64,000 nt of DNA from Lyngbya sp. PCC 8106 (GTDB lineage Bacteria; Cyanobacteriota; Cyanobacteriia; Cyanobacteriales; Microcoleaceae), in NCBI RefSeq assembly GCF_000169095.1, contig NZ_AAVU01000011.1:62001-126000 (forward strand), read 5' to 3'. The notes under the pieces were generated by a model. It was given only the letters and a program-made list of their open reading frames with translations, made no database searches and was not told the origin of the DNA. Positions 33,938 through 43,020 of the stretch are shown in pieces. The position numbers and the translations under genes are program-made. Numbering within the stretch: the first letter of the stretch is position 1; each line of letters opens with the position of its first letter.

Positions 33938-35050
33938 TTAGACGCCAGCTAAAACCTTTTCAAAATCAGGAATATTAACCCAAGTTCCTGTCTCACTAGA
34001 CTCGTGAGTTAAATCCATTAACAACTGTGAATAAACGCCCTCACGCATTGAGGGAACCAGAGATTTTCCTTGTTCAATTCCGTTCACCCATTGATTGACA
34101 ACCCGCACAAACGGTGCTATTCTTCCATCAGGATAAACACGCGGAAATTGTAAGTTTTCAGGAATAGAAATCTCTGCTAACGCCTCTCCATTTTTGCTTC
34201 CCCACAACTTAAAACCATGTACATAATCCTGTTGATTCTCACTTCCTAAAATCAGCGTTCCTTCACTACCATAAACTTCTACCCAATGTCCGCGTCCTTG
34301 ATACGTGACCGAACTCAAACTGACTTGACAAGGGGTTCCGTCTGCTAATTCTAAGATTAAACTACACGTATCATCCGCATCCACAGGCTTTAACTTTCCG
34401 CCCTCTGAGGGGTCAGGACGAGACGGAATAGAGGTGCTTAATACACTACACATTCGATTAACTTTTCCAAACAACCAATCAATATAATCAAACGCATGAG
34501 AACCAATCGCCCCCAGCGCCCCACCCCCTTTTTCTTTTTGGGCGTACCAATTCCAACCCCGTTCAGGATTGGCCCGACTTGAAACTAACCAATCAATTTT
34601 AATTAACCGTTTTTCTCCCACATAATTTTGACTCAAAAGTTCGGCAAAATGTTGCCAAGCGGGAACAAACCTAAACTCAAAATCTAACGTCGTTACACAG
34701 TTATTTTGTTGGGCTAATCGATAGAGTTTTTGGGCTTCATTCACATTCAAAGTTGTCGGTTTTTCTAACAGTAAATGCTTCTTCGCTTGTAAGACAATTT
34801 TCGCCATTTCATAATGCAAGAAAGGCGGTGTTGAAATCGCTACACCTGTCACATCCGGTAAACCAACAATCTCCTCAATTGTACTAGCCGCATGAGGAAT
34901 ATTATGACTCGATGCCATCGCTTTCGCTTTTTCAATATCCCGATGATAAACCGCCACAACCTCTGTACGTGGATGATCTTGAAGTCCGGGAATATGAACC
35001 TTTTTTCCGAACCCTGTACCGATGACTGCAATTCCAATTTTATTTGTCAT
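33938..35050 (-). CDS. Gfo/Idh/MocA-family NAD(P)-dependent oxidoreductase
   Basis: 370 residues. An N-terminal Rossmann fold (IAVIGTGFGKKVHIPGLQDH) contains the family motif LLLEKPTTLN near residue 95, followed by the C-terminal alpha/beta substrate domain (GGGALGAIGSHAFDYIDWLF with the conserved His). The family acts on sugars, inositols, or bilins (biliverdin reductase), so the substrate cannot be named. It is followed 43 bases upstream on the same strand by gshB and is probably cotranscribed with it. Confidence 0.85.
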   Translation of the reverse strand: MTNKIGIAVIGTGFGKKVHIPGLQDHPRTEVVAVYHRDIEKAKAMASSHNIPHAASTIEEIVGLPDVTGVAISTPPFLHYEMAKIVLQAKKHLLLEKPTTLNVNEAQKLYRLAQQNNCVTTLDFEFRFVPAWQHFAELLSQNYVGEKRLIKIDWLVSSRANPERGWNWYAQKEKGGGALGAIGSHAFDYIDWLFGKVNRMCSVLSTSIPSRPDPSEGGKLKPVDADDTCSLILELADGTPCQVSLSSVTYQGRGHWVEVYGSEGTLILGSENQQDYVHGFKLWGSKNGEALAEISIPENLQFPRVYPDGRIAPFVRVVNQWVNGIEQGKSLVPSMREGVYSQLLMDLTHESSETGTWVNIPDFEKVLAGV

Positions 35051-35093
35051 TATTCAACTCTAATTTGTTAGTTTTATCGTTTGATTTAGCGAT

Positions 35094-36068
35094 TTATTGC
35101 TTATTTTTTGATCGATTTTCAATCCATTCAATCACCTGTTTTCCTAAATTGACATTATCCAATAAATCTATCTCCCGAATTCCGGTTGGACTGGTCACAT
35201 TTACTTCCGTTAGATACCCCCCAATCACATCAATTCCCACAAAATATAACCCATCTTCTTTTAATTTTGATGCCAGTTGCATACAAATATCTCGTTCCCG
35301 ATCTGTAATTTCCGCTTGGGCAACTCGTCCACCCACTGCCATATTTCCGCGAAATTCTTTCCCCGTCGGAATCCGATTGATCGCCCCTATCGGTTCACCG
35401 TCTAACAAAATAATCCGTTTATCGCCTTCTTTCGCGGCAGGTAAATACGTCTGTACCATTACAGGTTCTCGACCTTGTTTAGTGCTAATTTCAATTAAAG
35501 AATTAAAATTGCGATCGCCTGCTTCTAAAAATAAAATTCCTTCTCCCGCTTTTCCACCCAAAGGCTTCAAAACTCCCGCACCTTGTTTCTCAACAAACTC
35601 TCGAATTACCTGTTTATTTTGACTGACAATAGTTTCAGGTATTGCTTCAGTAAATTGTAAAGCATACATCTTCTCATTTGCCGCCCGTAACCCTTGAGGT
35701 GAATTAATCACCAATGTTTTTCTAGAGTCAATATAATCAAGGATATAAGTTGCATATAAATAAGGAACCGTCACGGGCGGATCAGTCCGAATAAACACCG
35801 CATCCATTTCTTCTAAAGCCAATAACTGCGGCTTGTCCAACGAAAACCAAAGTTCAGCCGAAATCCAGCGATCGCCTTCTCGTTTCACCGGAGTCAGACG
35901 AACCGGAATTAAAGTCGCCCAGGCTTTCCCTTGCGTCACCGTTAGTTGAGGCATCTGGGTGATCCAGACTTCGTGACCCAGGGCTTGGGCGGCTTCCATA
36001 ATCGCCACACTACTGTCGTGGCCAGGGTTCAGCTTTTCAATCGGGTCAATGATGAATGCAAATTTCAT
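35094..36068 (-). CDS. gshB: glutathione synthetase
   Basis: Joins gamma-glutamylcysteine and glycine with ATP, the second step of glutathione synthesis. 324 residues, the normal length. An N-terminal domain beginning MKFAFIIDPIEKLNPGHDSS leads to RTDPPVTVPYLYATYILD, NSPQGLRAANEKMYALQFTE and then the ATP-grasp core (VLKPLGGKAGEGILFLEAGD, KEGDKRIILLDGEPIGAINR, YFVGIDVIGGYLTEVNVTSP, GIREIDLLDN). The next gene downstream of the neighbouring promoter is grxC, a glutathione user, which supports a shared pathway locus. Confidence 0.96.
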   Translation of the reverse strand: MKFAFIIDPIEKLNPGHDSSVAIMEAAQALGHEVWITQMPQLTVTQGKAWATLIPVRLTPVKREGDRWISAELWFSLDKPQLLALEEMDAVFIRTDPPVTVPYLYATYILDYIDSRKTLVINSPQGLRAANEKMYALQFTEAIPETIVSQNKQVIREFVEKQGAGVLKPLGGKAGEGILFLEAGDRNFNSLIEISTKQGREPVMVQTYLPAAKEGDKRIILLDGEPIGAINRIPTGKEFRGNMAVGGRVAQAEITDRERDICMQLASKLKEDGLYFVGIDVIGGYLTEVNVTSPTGIREIDLLDNVNLGKQVIEWIENRSKNKQ

Positions 36069-36170
36069 CGATGTTAGGGGTATTGGTGAAGGAGCAACTG
36101 TGAAGTAGCATTTTTTATCCTACCGCGATCGTTGACACCTTCCAACAATTCCTAGCCATGAACCCCTCAA

Positions 36171-36428
36171 CTAAGCTAACAATGGATCAAGCTTTCCTTG
36201 GGCGTCTAACGCATGAATATCGTCACAACCGCCAATATGTTGATCGTTGATAAAAATTTGCGGGACAGAACGGCCACCATTTGCACGTTTGGCCATTTTG
36301 TCTCGTGCTTCTTCATCCCCATCAATCACGTACTCGGTGAAATCTACGCCTTTGTTTTTGAGGAGTGATTTCGCCCGGAGACAGAAAGGACAGGTACTCC
36401 AAGTATAAATTTCGACTTGAGCGGCCAT
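36171..36428 (-). CDS. grxC: glutaredoxin 3
   Basis: 85 residues from the ATG at 36428 (MAAQVEIYTWSTCPFCLRAK); a longer frame to 36488 adds a non-conserved, basic N-terminus. The active site is CPFC near residues 13-16, with the TVP/cis-Pro equivalent at RSVPQIFIN and the GSH-contact loop GGCDDIHALD. It reduces disulfides with glutathione. It lies about 100 bases upstream of gshB on the same strand, consistent with a grxC-gshB operon as in other cyanobacteria. Confidence 0.94.
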   Translation of the reverse strand: MAAQVEIYTWSTCPFCLRAKSLLKNKGVDFTEYVIDGDEEARDKMAKRANGGRSVPQIFINDQHIGGCDDIHALDAQGKLDPLLA

Positions 36429-36566
36429 AATATTGTGAGTCAGTGAGTAACGTTTTCTAATTTTAATACCAACAGGAGTTAGATTCAACTCATCTTCAGT
36501 CTTGGGTTTTGAGGATTGGCAGATTGAGAGATCGGAAAAACGATTTTCCCAGTTTCCTATTTACTG

Positions 36567-37325
36567 TTAAATAACTTGACGTTCATTCACAGGTTGAACG
36601 GGTCTAGCATTGACATTGTAAAGAGATCGAAAATACTCAATCTGTTTGCTAGAAACTTCAATCGGTTTTTCAAACACGATCCAGTTTACCCCTTCACTAC
36701 AGGGCGGTGTCGTTAACGAACCCCTGTAATTGTAATACACTTGCTCTTGAGGAGGTAACGCACTGGCATTAATCGCGACTCCACTGACAGGATTTTCTCG
36801 TGTTTCTTCCGGTACATGAGGCCATAAACTGGAAATAAATCGATTTTCCGTTCCTTCTGCCATCAAAATTCCAATTACCGCCAATTCACCATCCGAACTT
36901 TGATGAACCAGATGAACTTCCATCGGATAAGATTTTCCATCTAACTGATGTTCACTTGGCGAATGAAAGTGAAATTGCAGTAATTCATATTGTTGATCAT
37001 CAATTTTAATGGTACTTCCCGCTTCATACTCGACCTCAACGGTATGACCTCTGTTAATCACTTTGAGCGGTGTATAATCGTAGCTAAATTCTATTTTGGG
37101 CTTGGGTGTCAAAACCGATGTGTCAATATTAATCGGAGACTGTTGCAGTCCCGTTTCACAAAGGGCAAATTCTTCATTTAAAGCCGCCCAATTTTCCGGC
37201 CCAATTTCACCGCGATAGCCCCATTCGCCTGTTTCGGGCTGAGTTATTGAACAAGCGACGGGAATAATTAGCACCGTCACAATAAAGATGATCAAGTGCC
37301 TCATCCGACTTTTAATTCTGTTCAT
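36567..37325 (-). CDS. alpha-class carbonic anhydrase, exported
   Basis: 252 residues. It interconverts CO2 and bicarbonate, here outside the cytoplasm. There is a hydrophobic N-terminal signal (LIIFIVTVLIIPVACSITQP; Cys25 could be lipidated, but the Pro at -3 is atypical), then WGYRGEIGPENWAAL, QSPINI, and the zinc ligands His119, His121 (FHFHSPSEH) and His138 (EVHLVH). The TTPPCSEGVNWIVF block follows; its Cys probably pairs with Cys56. This is the EcaA type of cyanobacteria. The gene lies 14 bases downstream of the RNA methyltransferase gene on the same strand. All key residues are present. Confidence 0.93.
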   Translation of the reverse strand: MNRIKSRMRHLIIFIVTVLIIPVACSITQPETGEWGYRGEIGPENWAALNEEFALCETGLQQSPINIDTSVLTPKPKIEFSYDYTPLKVINRGHTVEVEYEAGSTIKIDDQQYELLQFHFHSPSEHQLDGKSYPMEVHLVHQSSDGELAVIGILMAEGTENRFISSLWPHVPEETRENPVSGVAINASALPPQEQVYYNYRGSLTTPPCSEGVNWIVFEKPIEVSSKQIEYFRSLYNVNARPVQPVNERQVI

Positions 37326-37338
37326 TGGAGGTTATTTT

Positions 37339-38463
37339 TTAGTAAAGTTCGTATTTAAGTAAAGTACAAGCGATCGTTCCGTTATAAACGGGTATTCGTT
37401 GCGCGGTTCTCAATCCGACTTGTTTAGAGAGAGCTTTATTTCCAGTTAGAATAAATGCAGTCCACCCCTTGAAACGTTGCTTGAATATATCTCCAAGCTG
37501 TTGATAAAGACTTCCTAACTGGTTCACATCACCTAAGCGTTCTCCGTAAGGAGGATTACAGATAATTATACCGTGATCCGCCGGAGGTTCAAGGTGAAAT
37601 AACGTTGCTTGAGTTAAACGAATTTGATCTTCAACCCCGCACTGTTGAGCATTATAACGGGCTTGAGCTAACATTTCCCCATCGCGATCGCATCCGGCAA
37701 TAATTGTCTCTAACTGGGGTAACTGACTCTTTTCCGCTTCTTGATACAACGAGTCCCACAACTCCCCATCAAAATCTTGCCATCTCATAAACCCAAACGT
37801 CTCCCGAAACAGTCCAGGTGCAACGTTCAACCCCTTCAAAGCCGCTTCTAGAGGGAGGGTTCCAGAACCGCACATCGGGTCTAAAAACGGCATATTTGGC
37901 TGCCATCCCGCCATCTCCAGCAACGCTGCGGCTAGAGTTTCTTTCAGGGGCGCTTTCCCCACGGCTGGCCGATATCCCCGTCGATGTAAACTCTGACCCG
38001 AACTATCTAAACTCAGAATTCCCCGATCTTGATCAATGTGAAGATTAATGATCACATCAGGATCTTCTGTATCAATACTCGAACGTTCGCCCCACTGTTG
38101 ACGTTGCTGATCGACTATTGCATTTTTGACCTGTAACGCACTAAAATGAGTATGATTTAGAGCGTGATTTCGACCTGTACAGTGAACGGCAAATGTATCA
38201 TCGGGTTGAATATACTGTTCCCAGGAAAGGCTTTGAACTGCTTGATAGAGTTGTTTGGCATCGGAACAAGCAAAGTGATGAATCGGAACCAACACCCGAA
38301 AAATCGTTCTAGACCAAAGATTCACCCGATAGAGAAGTTCGCGATCTCCTTCAAAGTGTACCCCAGTAAAGTCTGGACGAATCGCCTTTGCACCTAAGCG
38401 TTCCAACTCTTGAGCTGCGATCAACTCTAAACTCCGGGCGACTTTGGCAAAATATTGGCTCAT
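37339..38463 (-). CDS. THUMP-domain class I RNA methyltransferase (RlmL N-terminal type)
   Basis: 374 residues. An N-terminal ferredoxin-like/THUMP region (FAKVARSLELIAAQELERLG through IINLHIDQDRGILSLDSSGQ) precedes a Rossmann methyltransferase domain with the SAM motif LDPMCGSGTLPLEAA and the catalytic N6/N2-type NPPYGERLG. It corresponds to the RlmL half of the E. coli RlmKL fusion, which makes m2G2445 in 23S rRNA. TrmN-like tRNA m2G methylation is an alternative. It is the first gene before the carbonic anhydrase. Confidence 0.88.
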   Translation of the reverse strand: MSQYFAKVARSLELIAAQELERLGAKAIRPDFTGVHFEGDRELLYRVNLWSRTIFRVLVPIHHFACSDAKQLYQAVQSLSWEQYIQPDDTFAVHCTGRNHALNHTHFSALQVKNAIVDQQRQQWGERSSIDTEDPDVIINLHIDQDRGILSLDSSGQSLHRRGYRPAVGKAPLKETLAAALLEMAGWQPNMPFLDPMCGSGTLPLEAALKGLNVAPGLFRETFGFMRWQDFDGELWDSLYQEAEKSQLPQLETIIAGCDRDGEMLAQARYNAQQCGVEDQIRLTQATLFHLEPPADHGIIICNPPYGERLGDVNQLGSLYQQLGDIFKQRFKGWTAFILTGNKALSKQVGLRTAQRIPVYNGTIACTLLKYELY

Positions 38464-39092
38464 CCAATAGACGAACTTAAAACTTTAGATAGATTTAGAA
38501 ATTTAGGATGCACTGTTAAACTATAAACCCAGATTGACTTACAAAACACTCAGCTTTAAAAACATACATGAGATAAAACTAAAGCGGCCAGACATTCCGA
38601 CCGCATCGAAAATCCTCACACCACACACACAGGAATGACATACAAATTTAACAGAGACGTCATTTACTTTTTTCAGGAAGGACACCGGCGACTGGCCGTG
38701 TTTCGTCTCGGTGTCCTAACTGGTTCGCTCCTCACACGCTTGTAACTGTATCCAACCCATTATCCTTTTGTCAATACTCTAATCCGGATTTTTTTCAGAA
38801 ATAGTCTGAAAGCTTTATAAAATATAGGTTTTACTCGTGGGGAAAGTTAGGGGAAAGATTGACTCCGCCTCAAAAATGGGACAACAGACAGCCATTTACC
38901 CGGAAGTCCACAACAAATTGTATAGGTAGGGAGGTGGGGAGGTGGGGAGATGGGGAGATGGGGAGATGGTGAGTCCACCCCCGTGCGCGGGGAACCCGCG
39001 TTGATGGGAGTGGCTATCGGTGTTGGGGGAGGTTGGGAGATGGGGAGATCTTACCTTCTGCCTTTTGCCTAAATTATTCTGCCTTCATTCAA
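38464..39092. other. 629-base intergenic region with hairpin and G-rich arrays
   Basis: Lies between two minus-strand genes. It contains a strong hairpin at 38679-38717 (separate entry), two words close to CTCCTCACAC (38612-38621 and about 38728-38737), a GGTGGGGAGATGGGGAG microsatellite (38930-38970, again near 39028-39046) and one isolated C/G hairpin (38979-38992). No open frame is convincing. Confidence 0.5.
38679..38717 (+). ncRNA. strong hairpin, possible small RNA
   Basis: AGGACACCG (38679-38687) pairs perfectly with CGGTGTCCT (38709-38717), and an inner GAC/GTC extends the stem. Neither strand has a following T-tract, so it is not a standard terminator. On the plus strand it is followed by GCTCCTCACAC, one base from the ACUCCUCACAC core of the cyanobacterial sRNA Yfr1, but the second Yfr1 hairpin is not seen. 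Confidence 0.3.
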
Positions 39093-40787
39093 TTAAAACG
39101 GCGTATAAGTAATTGAGAAATAAACCCCGGCTTCTTGTAAAGAATTTTCGTCTCGATCATCAACTTCATTGAACGGAATTCCATAATCAATTCGAGCGTT
39201 AAACCGTTCTCCTAAACGCAATTGTAAACCCAATCCAATCCCGGCGATTGTATCATTTTCTTGGCTATCTTCTTCCTCAACATTCCAGCCGCGACCAAAA
39301 TCAAAAAACGGAACAATTTGCAATACATTTCCTTCGCCAAAACGAGCAACTGGAAACAAAGCTTCGGCAGATAAAAACACACCATTATCCGTTAATAAAA
39401 CATCCTGACGATAGCCTCGTACACTTTGATAACCCCCTAAAGGAAACTGTTCTAACGGCACCAACGCTCTAGTTGATAATTGTACATCTGATCGAAAAAC
39501 TAACAACAGATCGGGGGCTAATAATCGCACATATTGACCTTGACCTCGCCAAGCAAAAAATCGACTATCGGGCGGTTCATTATTAATTGTCGCATCAAAT
39601 GCACCCACACCTAAACTAAACTGTGATCGCCCAGCCAAAACTGATCTCGAAGTTCTTCGAGTGTATTCTTGAAACACACGAATTGCCGAAATTTTGGTGC
39701 TTCCATCTTCTTCTGCACCCACAGAAAGGGGTTCTTCTTCTCCTAAAATAGTGGTTTGACTATTTTCCCGAGAAAGGGTTAATCCCACCGCAATATCTTG
39801 AGTCGGAGTTTGATAAATCGGTTGACGAATGGTTAACCCAAAGCGATCAGAGTCTCCCGTAATATCAAGGCGATCAAATGGCTCTTCAATTACTTGCGAA
39901 TCTGTGCCATAATAATCAAAACGAATAGTGCCATTATGGGCATTAAATGGAAACGTATAGTTAATATCATAGCGATCGCTTCCCTCAGTATTCGTATAAG
40001 CCGCATTAATGCGATCGCCAAACCCCAACAAATTCAAGTGAGTTACACTTAAACCTCGACGAAAACTTCCCACACTCGGAATGCGACCATTATCAGCAAT
40101 TAAGTCTACACTAAACGGATCAGCAGGCGTTACTGTTACCGTTAAAACACTCAATTCAGGACGAGAACCCGCAGCTAGTTCCGCCGAAATATTTTCAATT
40201 AAGGGATCAAGTTGTAGGAGTTGTAAAGCAGTCAATAAACGGTTAACATTTAAAGGTGTTTTTGTGGCGACTCTGATCCGACTGCGAACATAACTCGGTC
40301 TTAAACGTCCAGTTCCGGTCACATTAATTTCTTCTAAACCCCCTTCGATCACTTGTAGCGTAATCACCCCATCTGTTAAACTTTGACCCGCAGGAAGAAT
40401 CACCCCAGAATTGACAAAACCCGACTCTGTATAAAATTGAGTCACCGCTGCTTCTGCTTGCAAAAGTTCAGCAAACGTAATCGGACGACCGACAAATTTC
40501 GCCGTGATCTCCGCTAATTCCTGATCAGTATAGGCAGTATTTCCGATGAATTCAAACCGTTCAATTGTGATCGTATCTGGAATACCAGGAAGGTCTTCTG
40601 GAACAGGCGGAACTACTGGAGACGGTTCTATCTCTAAAGGTGGGGAAGGAGAAGGCTGAGGAATTGGAATAGGTGTAGGAAAGGGTTCTGGCGGGTTAAT
40701 CGGTTGAGGAATTTGAGCTAAACAGGGATTTCCCATTAAGATTAATAGGGATAACCCAAATCCCAGAGCCAATGTGCCAAACTGCAT
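39093..40787 (-). CDS. TpsB-type (ShlB/FhaC/HecB) outer-membrane transporter
   Basis: 564 residues. A signal peptide (LALGFGLSLLILMGNPCLAQ) is followed by a ~40-residue Pro-rich linker (PPEPFPTPIPIPQPSPSPPL), two POTRA domains (TITIERFEFIGNTAYTDQEL onward and EEINVTGTGRLRPSYVRSRI onward) and a C-terminal 16-strand-type beta barrel. The barrel contains the (V/I)RGY tetrad (GGYQSVRGYRQD), and the protein ends in ITYTPF with a terminal aromatic as in outer-membrane proteins. The family secretes large TpsA adhesins or acts in related export. No TpsA gene with the usual N-terminal secretion domain is adjacent, so the substrate is elsewhere or unusual. Confidence 0.85.
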   Translation of the reverse strand: MQFGTLALGFGLSLLILMGNPCLAQIPQPINPPEPFPTPIPIPQPSPSPPLEIEPSPVVPPVPEDLPGIPDTITIERFEFIGNTAYTDQELAEITAKFVGRPITFAELLQAEAAVTQFYTESGFVNSGVILPAGQSLTDGVITLQVIEGGLEEINVTGTGRLRPSYVRSRIRVATKTPLNVNRLLTALQLLQLDPLIENISAELAAGSRPELSVLTVTVTPADPFSVDLIADNGRIPSVGSFRRGLSVTHLNLLGFGDRINAAYTNTEGSDRYDINYTFPFNAHNGTIRFDYYGTDSQVIEEPFDRLDITGDSDRFGLTIRQPIYQTPTQDIAVGLTLSRENSQTTILGEEEPLSVGAEEDGSTKISAIRVFQEYTRRTSRSVLAGRSQFSLGVGAFDATINNEPPDSRFFAWRGQGQYVRLLAPDLLLVFRSDVQLSTRALVPLEQFPLGGYQSVRGYRQDVLLTDNGVFLSAEALFPVARFGEGNVLQIVPFFDFGRGWNVEEEDSQENDTIAGIGLGLQLRLGERFNARIDYGIPFNEVDDRDENSLQEAGVYFSITYTPF

Positions 40788-40938
40788 GAACTTAAAAGAA
40801 TATCTTAATTTTAGATCAAGAATAAGTCAGTTTAACGCTCAATGCCAAGAGTTGCAGTTGACAAATATCGATTTGAACTTCAGTTTCAAGTCCTAATACT
40901 TCCCTCAGTTTAAGTCCAAATATTTTTAGAGTTAAACT

Positions 40939-41760
40939 TTATTGAATATATTCTTTTGAGAGGGGCTTAGGAGGTCGAGGTACGGGTCTAGTTTGTGAGG
41001 TTTGCAGTTGCTTAATGGCGATAATCAAACGCTTGAGATGAGGCTTGATAATTTCTTGATGTTCTTGAGTCAGTTGATTAAGTTGATCTTGAAGTTGTCC
41101 GAGACTAACATCTGGTTTGTAGGGAGGAATGGGTTGTCCTTTTTGCAGCGTAGAGAGCGCCTGTTGAATTTCATTGACTTGTCCATTGACACCCTGCAAA
41201 TGCTGTTGAGTCGTGACAATTTCTTGACGCATTTGTTGCCGCATTTCTTCTAGAGCCGCCGAAATGTTATCCTGCATAGAAGAAATATTTTCACTCAGAA
41301 CAGCAACCTGCTTGGAACGATAAGCGGTTTCGAGAGATTCTTGCTCAGGGAGTTCTTCTTGTTTCTCTCTCAGGGTAGCAATCTCGCGGGTCAGTTGTTG
41401 TTGAATCAGCCAAATTGCTCGCACTGCATTGCTTTCTAGCTTATTGATTGACTGCTGCATTTGTACAACGTCTTGCTGAGACAGTTGAACTTGGTGTTCG
41501 ACACGGTAACGATTGGCAACATTAAGTGAAAGTGCTACCGTTAAAGGGGCTACCCCGTAAAAGGCTTGACCCGACAGAGCAACGACCACCGAACCCACCG
41601 CCGAACTGAATAGAGAAACATATTCTGCTAGTTCTAACCAGTGTCGTTGTTTAAATTTCTGCACAACTGCACCTGAGGAATTAGAATTGAATGAAGCCAT
41701 AGCCGGATTTGGAATTTGATGCGATCGGCGTTGATCGCGGTGAGAGAGTTCAGGAAACAT
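40939..41760 (-). CDS. membrane-anchored coiled-coil protein
   Basis: 273 residues. A polar N-terminus leads to two close hydrophobic segments (about 47-84; YVSLFSSAVGSVVVALSGQA and FYGVAPLTVALSLNVANR), then a Gln-rich coiled coil (about 90-250; QVQLSQQDVVQMQQSINKLE, EEMRQQMRQEIVTTQQHLQG) and a Pro-rich end. It looks like a widespread cyanobacterial conserved hypothetical. Function is unknown, and I see no enzyme motif. A shorter start at Met21 (MASFNS) is possible. Confidence 0.6.
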   Translation of the reverse strand: MFPELSHRDQRRSHQIPNPAMASFNSNSSGAVVQKFKQRHWLELAEYVSLFSSAVGSVVVALSGQAFYGVAPLTVALSLNVANRYRVEHQVQLSQQDVVQMQQSINKLESNAVRAIWLIQQQLTREIATLREKQEELPEQESLETAYRSKQVAVLSENISSMQDNISAALEEMRQQMRQEIVTTQQHLQGVNGQVNEIQQALSTLQKGQPIPPYKPDVSLGQLQDQLNQLTQEHQEIIKPHLKRLIIAIKQLQTSQTRPVPRPPKPLSKEYIQ

Positions 41761-41974
41761 TATCTTGATCTCAATAGGTGAAGGACAGAAGGCACTCAGG
41801 TCGATCTTGAAAAAGAAGTTGTCTCTACTTTAGTTTAATGGGTGGGGGATGTCTAGGCCTGAAATTGATACGGAACGTTAAAATATCAATTGGGATGAAA
41901 ATAAGTGGACGAAAGTCTTTATAATAGACTTGGACATCAGTTTAAATGTTGTTTAGCAGAGTTAAATTTCCAAA

Positions 41975-42109
41975 ATGAAACCTGACAATCGCCGTTTTAT
42001 TGATCAAGTCCGACCCCTTTTGAGTATAACGACATTTGTTATCCTAATCATCGGAGTCGGGTTTTTAAGTGTTAATTTTATTTTAGCTTTAATCTCTAAA
42101 TTAAGTTGA
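41975..42109 (+). CDS. 44-residue single-span membrane protein
   Basis: A short frame, ATG at 41975 to TGA at 42107, encodes MKPDNRRFIDQVRPLLSITT followed by one hydrophobic span (FVILIIGVGFLSVNFILALI) and SKLS. A basic N-terminus plus a single helix is typical of real small membrane proteins. The ribosome site is weak. It lies on the plus strand between two minus-strand genes. It could be chance, but the composition is convincing. Confidence 0.4.
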   Translation: MKPDNRRFIDQVRPLLSITTFVILIIGVGFLSVNFILALISKLS

Positions 42110-42123
42110 GATTAATCTCAGAG

Positions 42124-42423
42124 TTAATGAAGAAATTTTCGGACTTGATATTCATAACTTTTAACAATCGGCATTCTTAAGTCTCCCATACGCTGATCTA
42201 ACGCATCAAGTTCTTCTTGAGGAATAGATTTCCACTGTTGGCGAGTCTCCCACCGAATCACCAAGACAATTTCTTCTTTTTGCGGATCAATCCAAGTTTC
42301 TTTTCCCATAAAACCCGGATATTGTTTGAGTCCTTGTGTCCAGACTTCTTCATCTCGCTTGAGAAAAGCTTCCCATTTTTCTTGAGGAACTTTAAGCTGT
42401 AACCATTCAATCACCATATCCAT
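42124..42423 (-). CDS. TIGR03792-like small cyanobacterial protein
   Basis: 99 residues, MDMVIEWLQLKVPQEKWEAF onward, with a Trp-rich ferredoxin-like pattern of the antibiotic-biosynthesis-monooxygenase fold (QYPGFMGKETWIDPQKEEIV, VIRWETRQQWKSIP). It matches, from memory, the cyanobacterial TIGR03792 family of unknown function. No catalytic residues are established. It overlaps nothing and sits next to the DUF937-type gene on the same strand. Confidence 0.7.
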   Translation of the reverse strand: MDMVIEWLQLKVPQEKWEAFLKRDEEVWTQGLKQYPGFMGKETWIDPQKEEIVLVIRWETRQQWKSIPQEELDALDQRMGDLRMPIVKSYEYQVRKFLH

Positions 42424-42492
42424 TCGTACTTAATCTAAAAAACGAAGGGAAAACACTTTGATTTTCCCTGTACTGTTAAGATAATCTTGGGT

Positions 42493-43020
42493 TTAACGAT
42501 TTTGCAAAAATTGTCCTGCTAACCGCATAGCATCAGCAACATCGACATCCCCATCTCGATCGGCATCCAAAAAGCTATTGAGTACCGAATTTGAACCCTG
42601 TTGAGGATTTTCAGTCGAAGTCCCTGTTTTCAAGAGATTCAACACCAAAGGAATCAAAGCGGGTAGTAAACTTTGAATCGTACCTGCTTCAATTCCTGTA
42701 CGACTAGAAATGGCTTCTGCAACTTGAACCTGTTGTTGGGTCGAAAACAGCGAAGCCACCGCTTGAGGGTTTGTACCCGTACCGCTATACTGATTCACAA
42801 AAGCTTGCACCGACTCATTTCCTTGATTCGTCCGCTTTTGTTGCAACGCTGAACGTACATAGCCCCCTAAAACCGATAAAGCCGTTTGAGTCGTCTCCGA
42901 GGAAACGCTCTGATTATTCGTAAGCTGCTGTACGGTACTTAAAATGTCATTGAGCTGAGAATTGCTTGCCTCGCGGTTTGGATCACTCAAAGCACCAACA
43001 ATTTGATCAAACAGTCCCAT
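42493..43020 (-). CDS. DUF937-type protein with C-terminal EF-hand/dockerin-like loop
   Basis: 175 residues beginning MGLFDQIVGALSDPNREASN, with the helical, Gln/Asn/Ser-rich body seen in DUF937 proteins (SLLPALIPLVLNLLKTG near 120-140). The last 30 residues contain DADRDGDVDVADAMRLAGQF, a canonical calcium loop of dockerin/EF-hand type (D-x-D-x-D-G-D-V-x-x-x-D). There is no signal peptide. The function is unknown; calcium binding is a fair inference from the loop. Confidence 0.65.
   Translation of the reverse strand: MGLFDQIVGALSDPNREASNSQLNDILSTVQQLTNNQSVSSETTQTALSVLGGYVRSALQQKRTNQGNESVQAFVNQYSGTGTNPQAVASLFSTQQQVQVAEAISSRTGIEAGTIQSLLPALIPLVLNLLKTGTSTENPQQGSNSVLNSFLDADRDGDVDVADAMRLAGQFLQNR

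Noticed and set aside
38979..38992. C/G hairpin resembling a type I-E CRISPR repeat core
   Set aside because: Only one copy, no spacer-repeat pattern and no cas genes.
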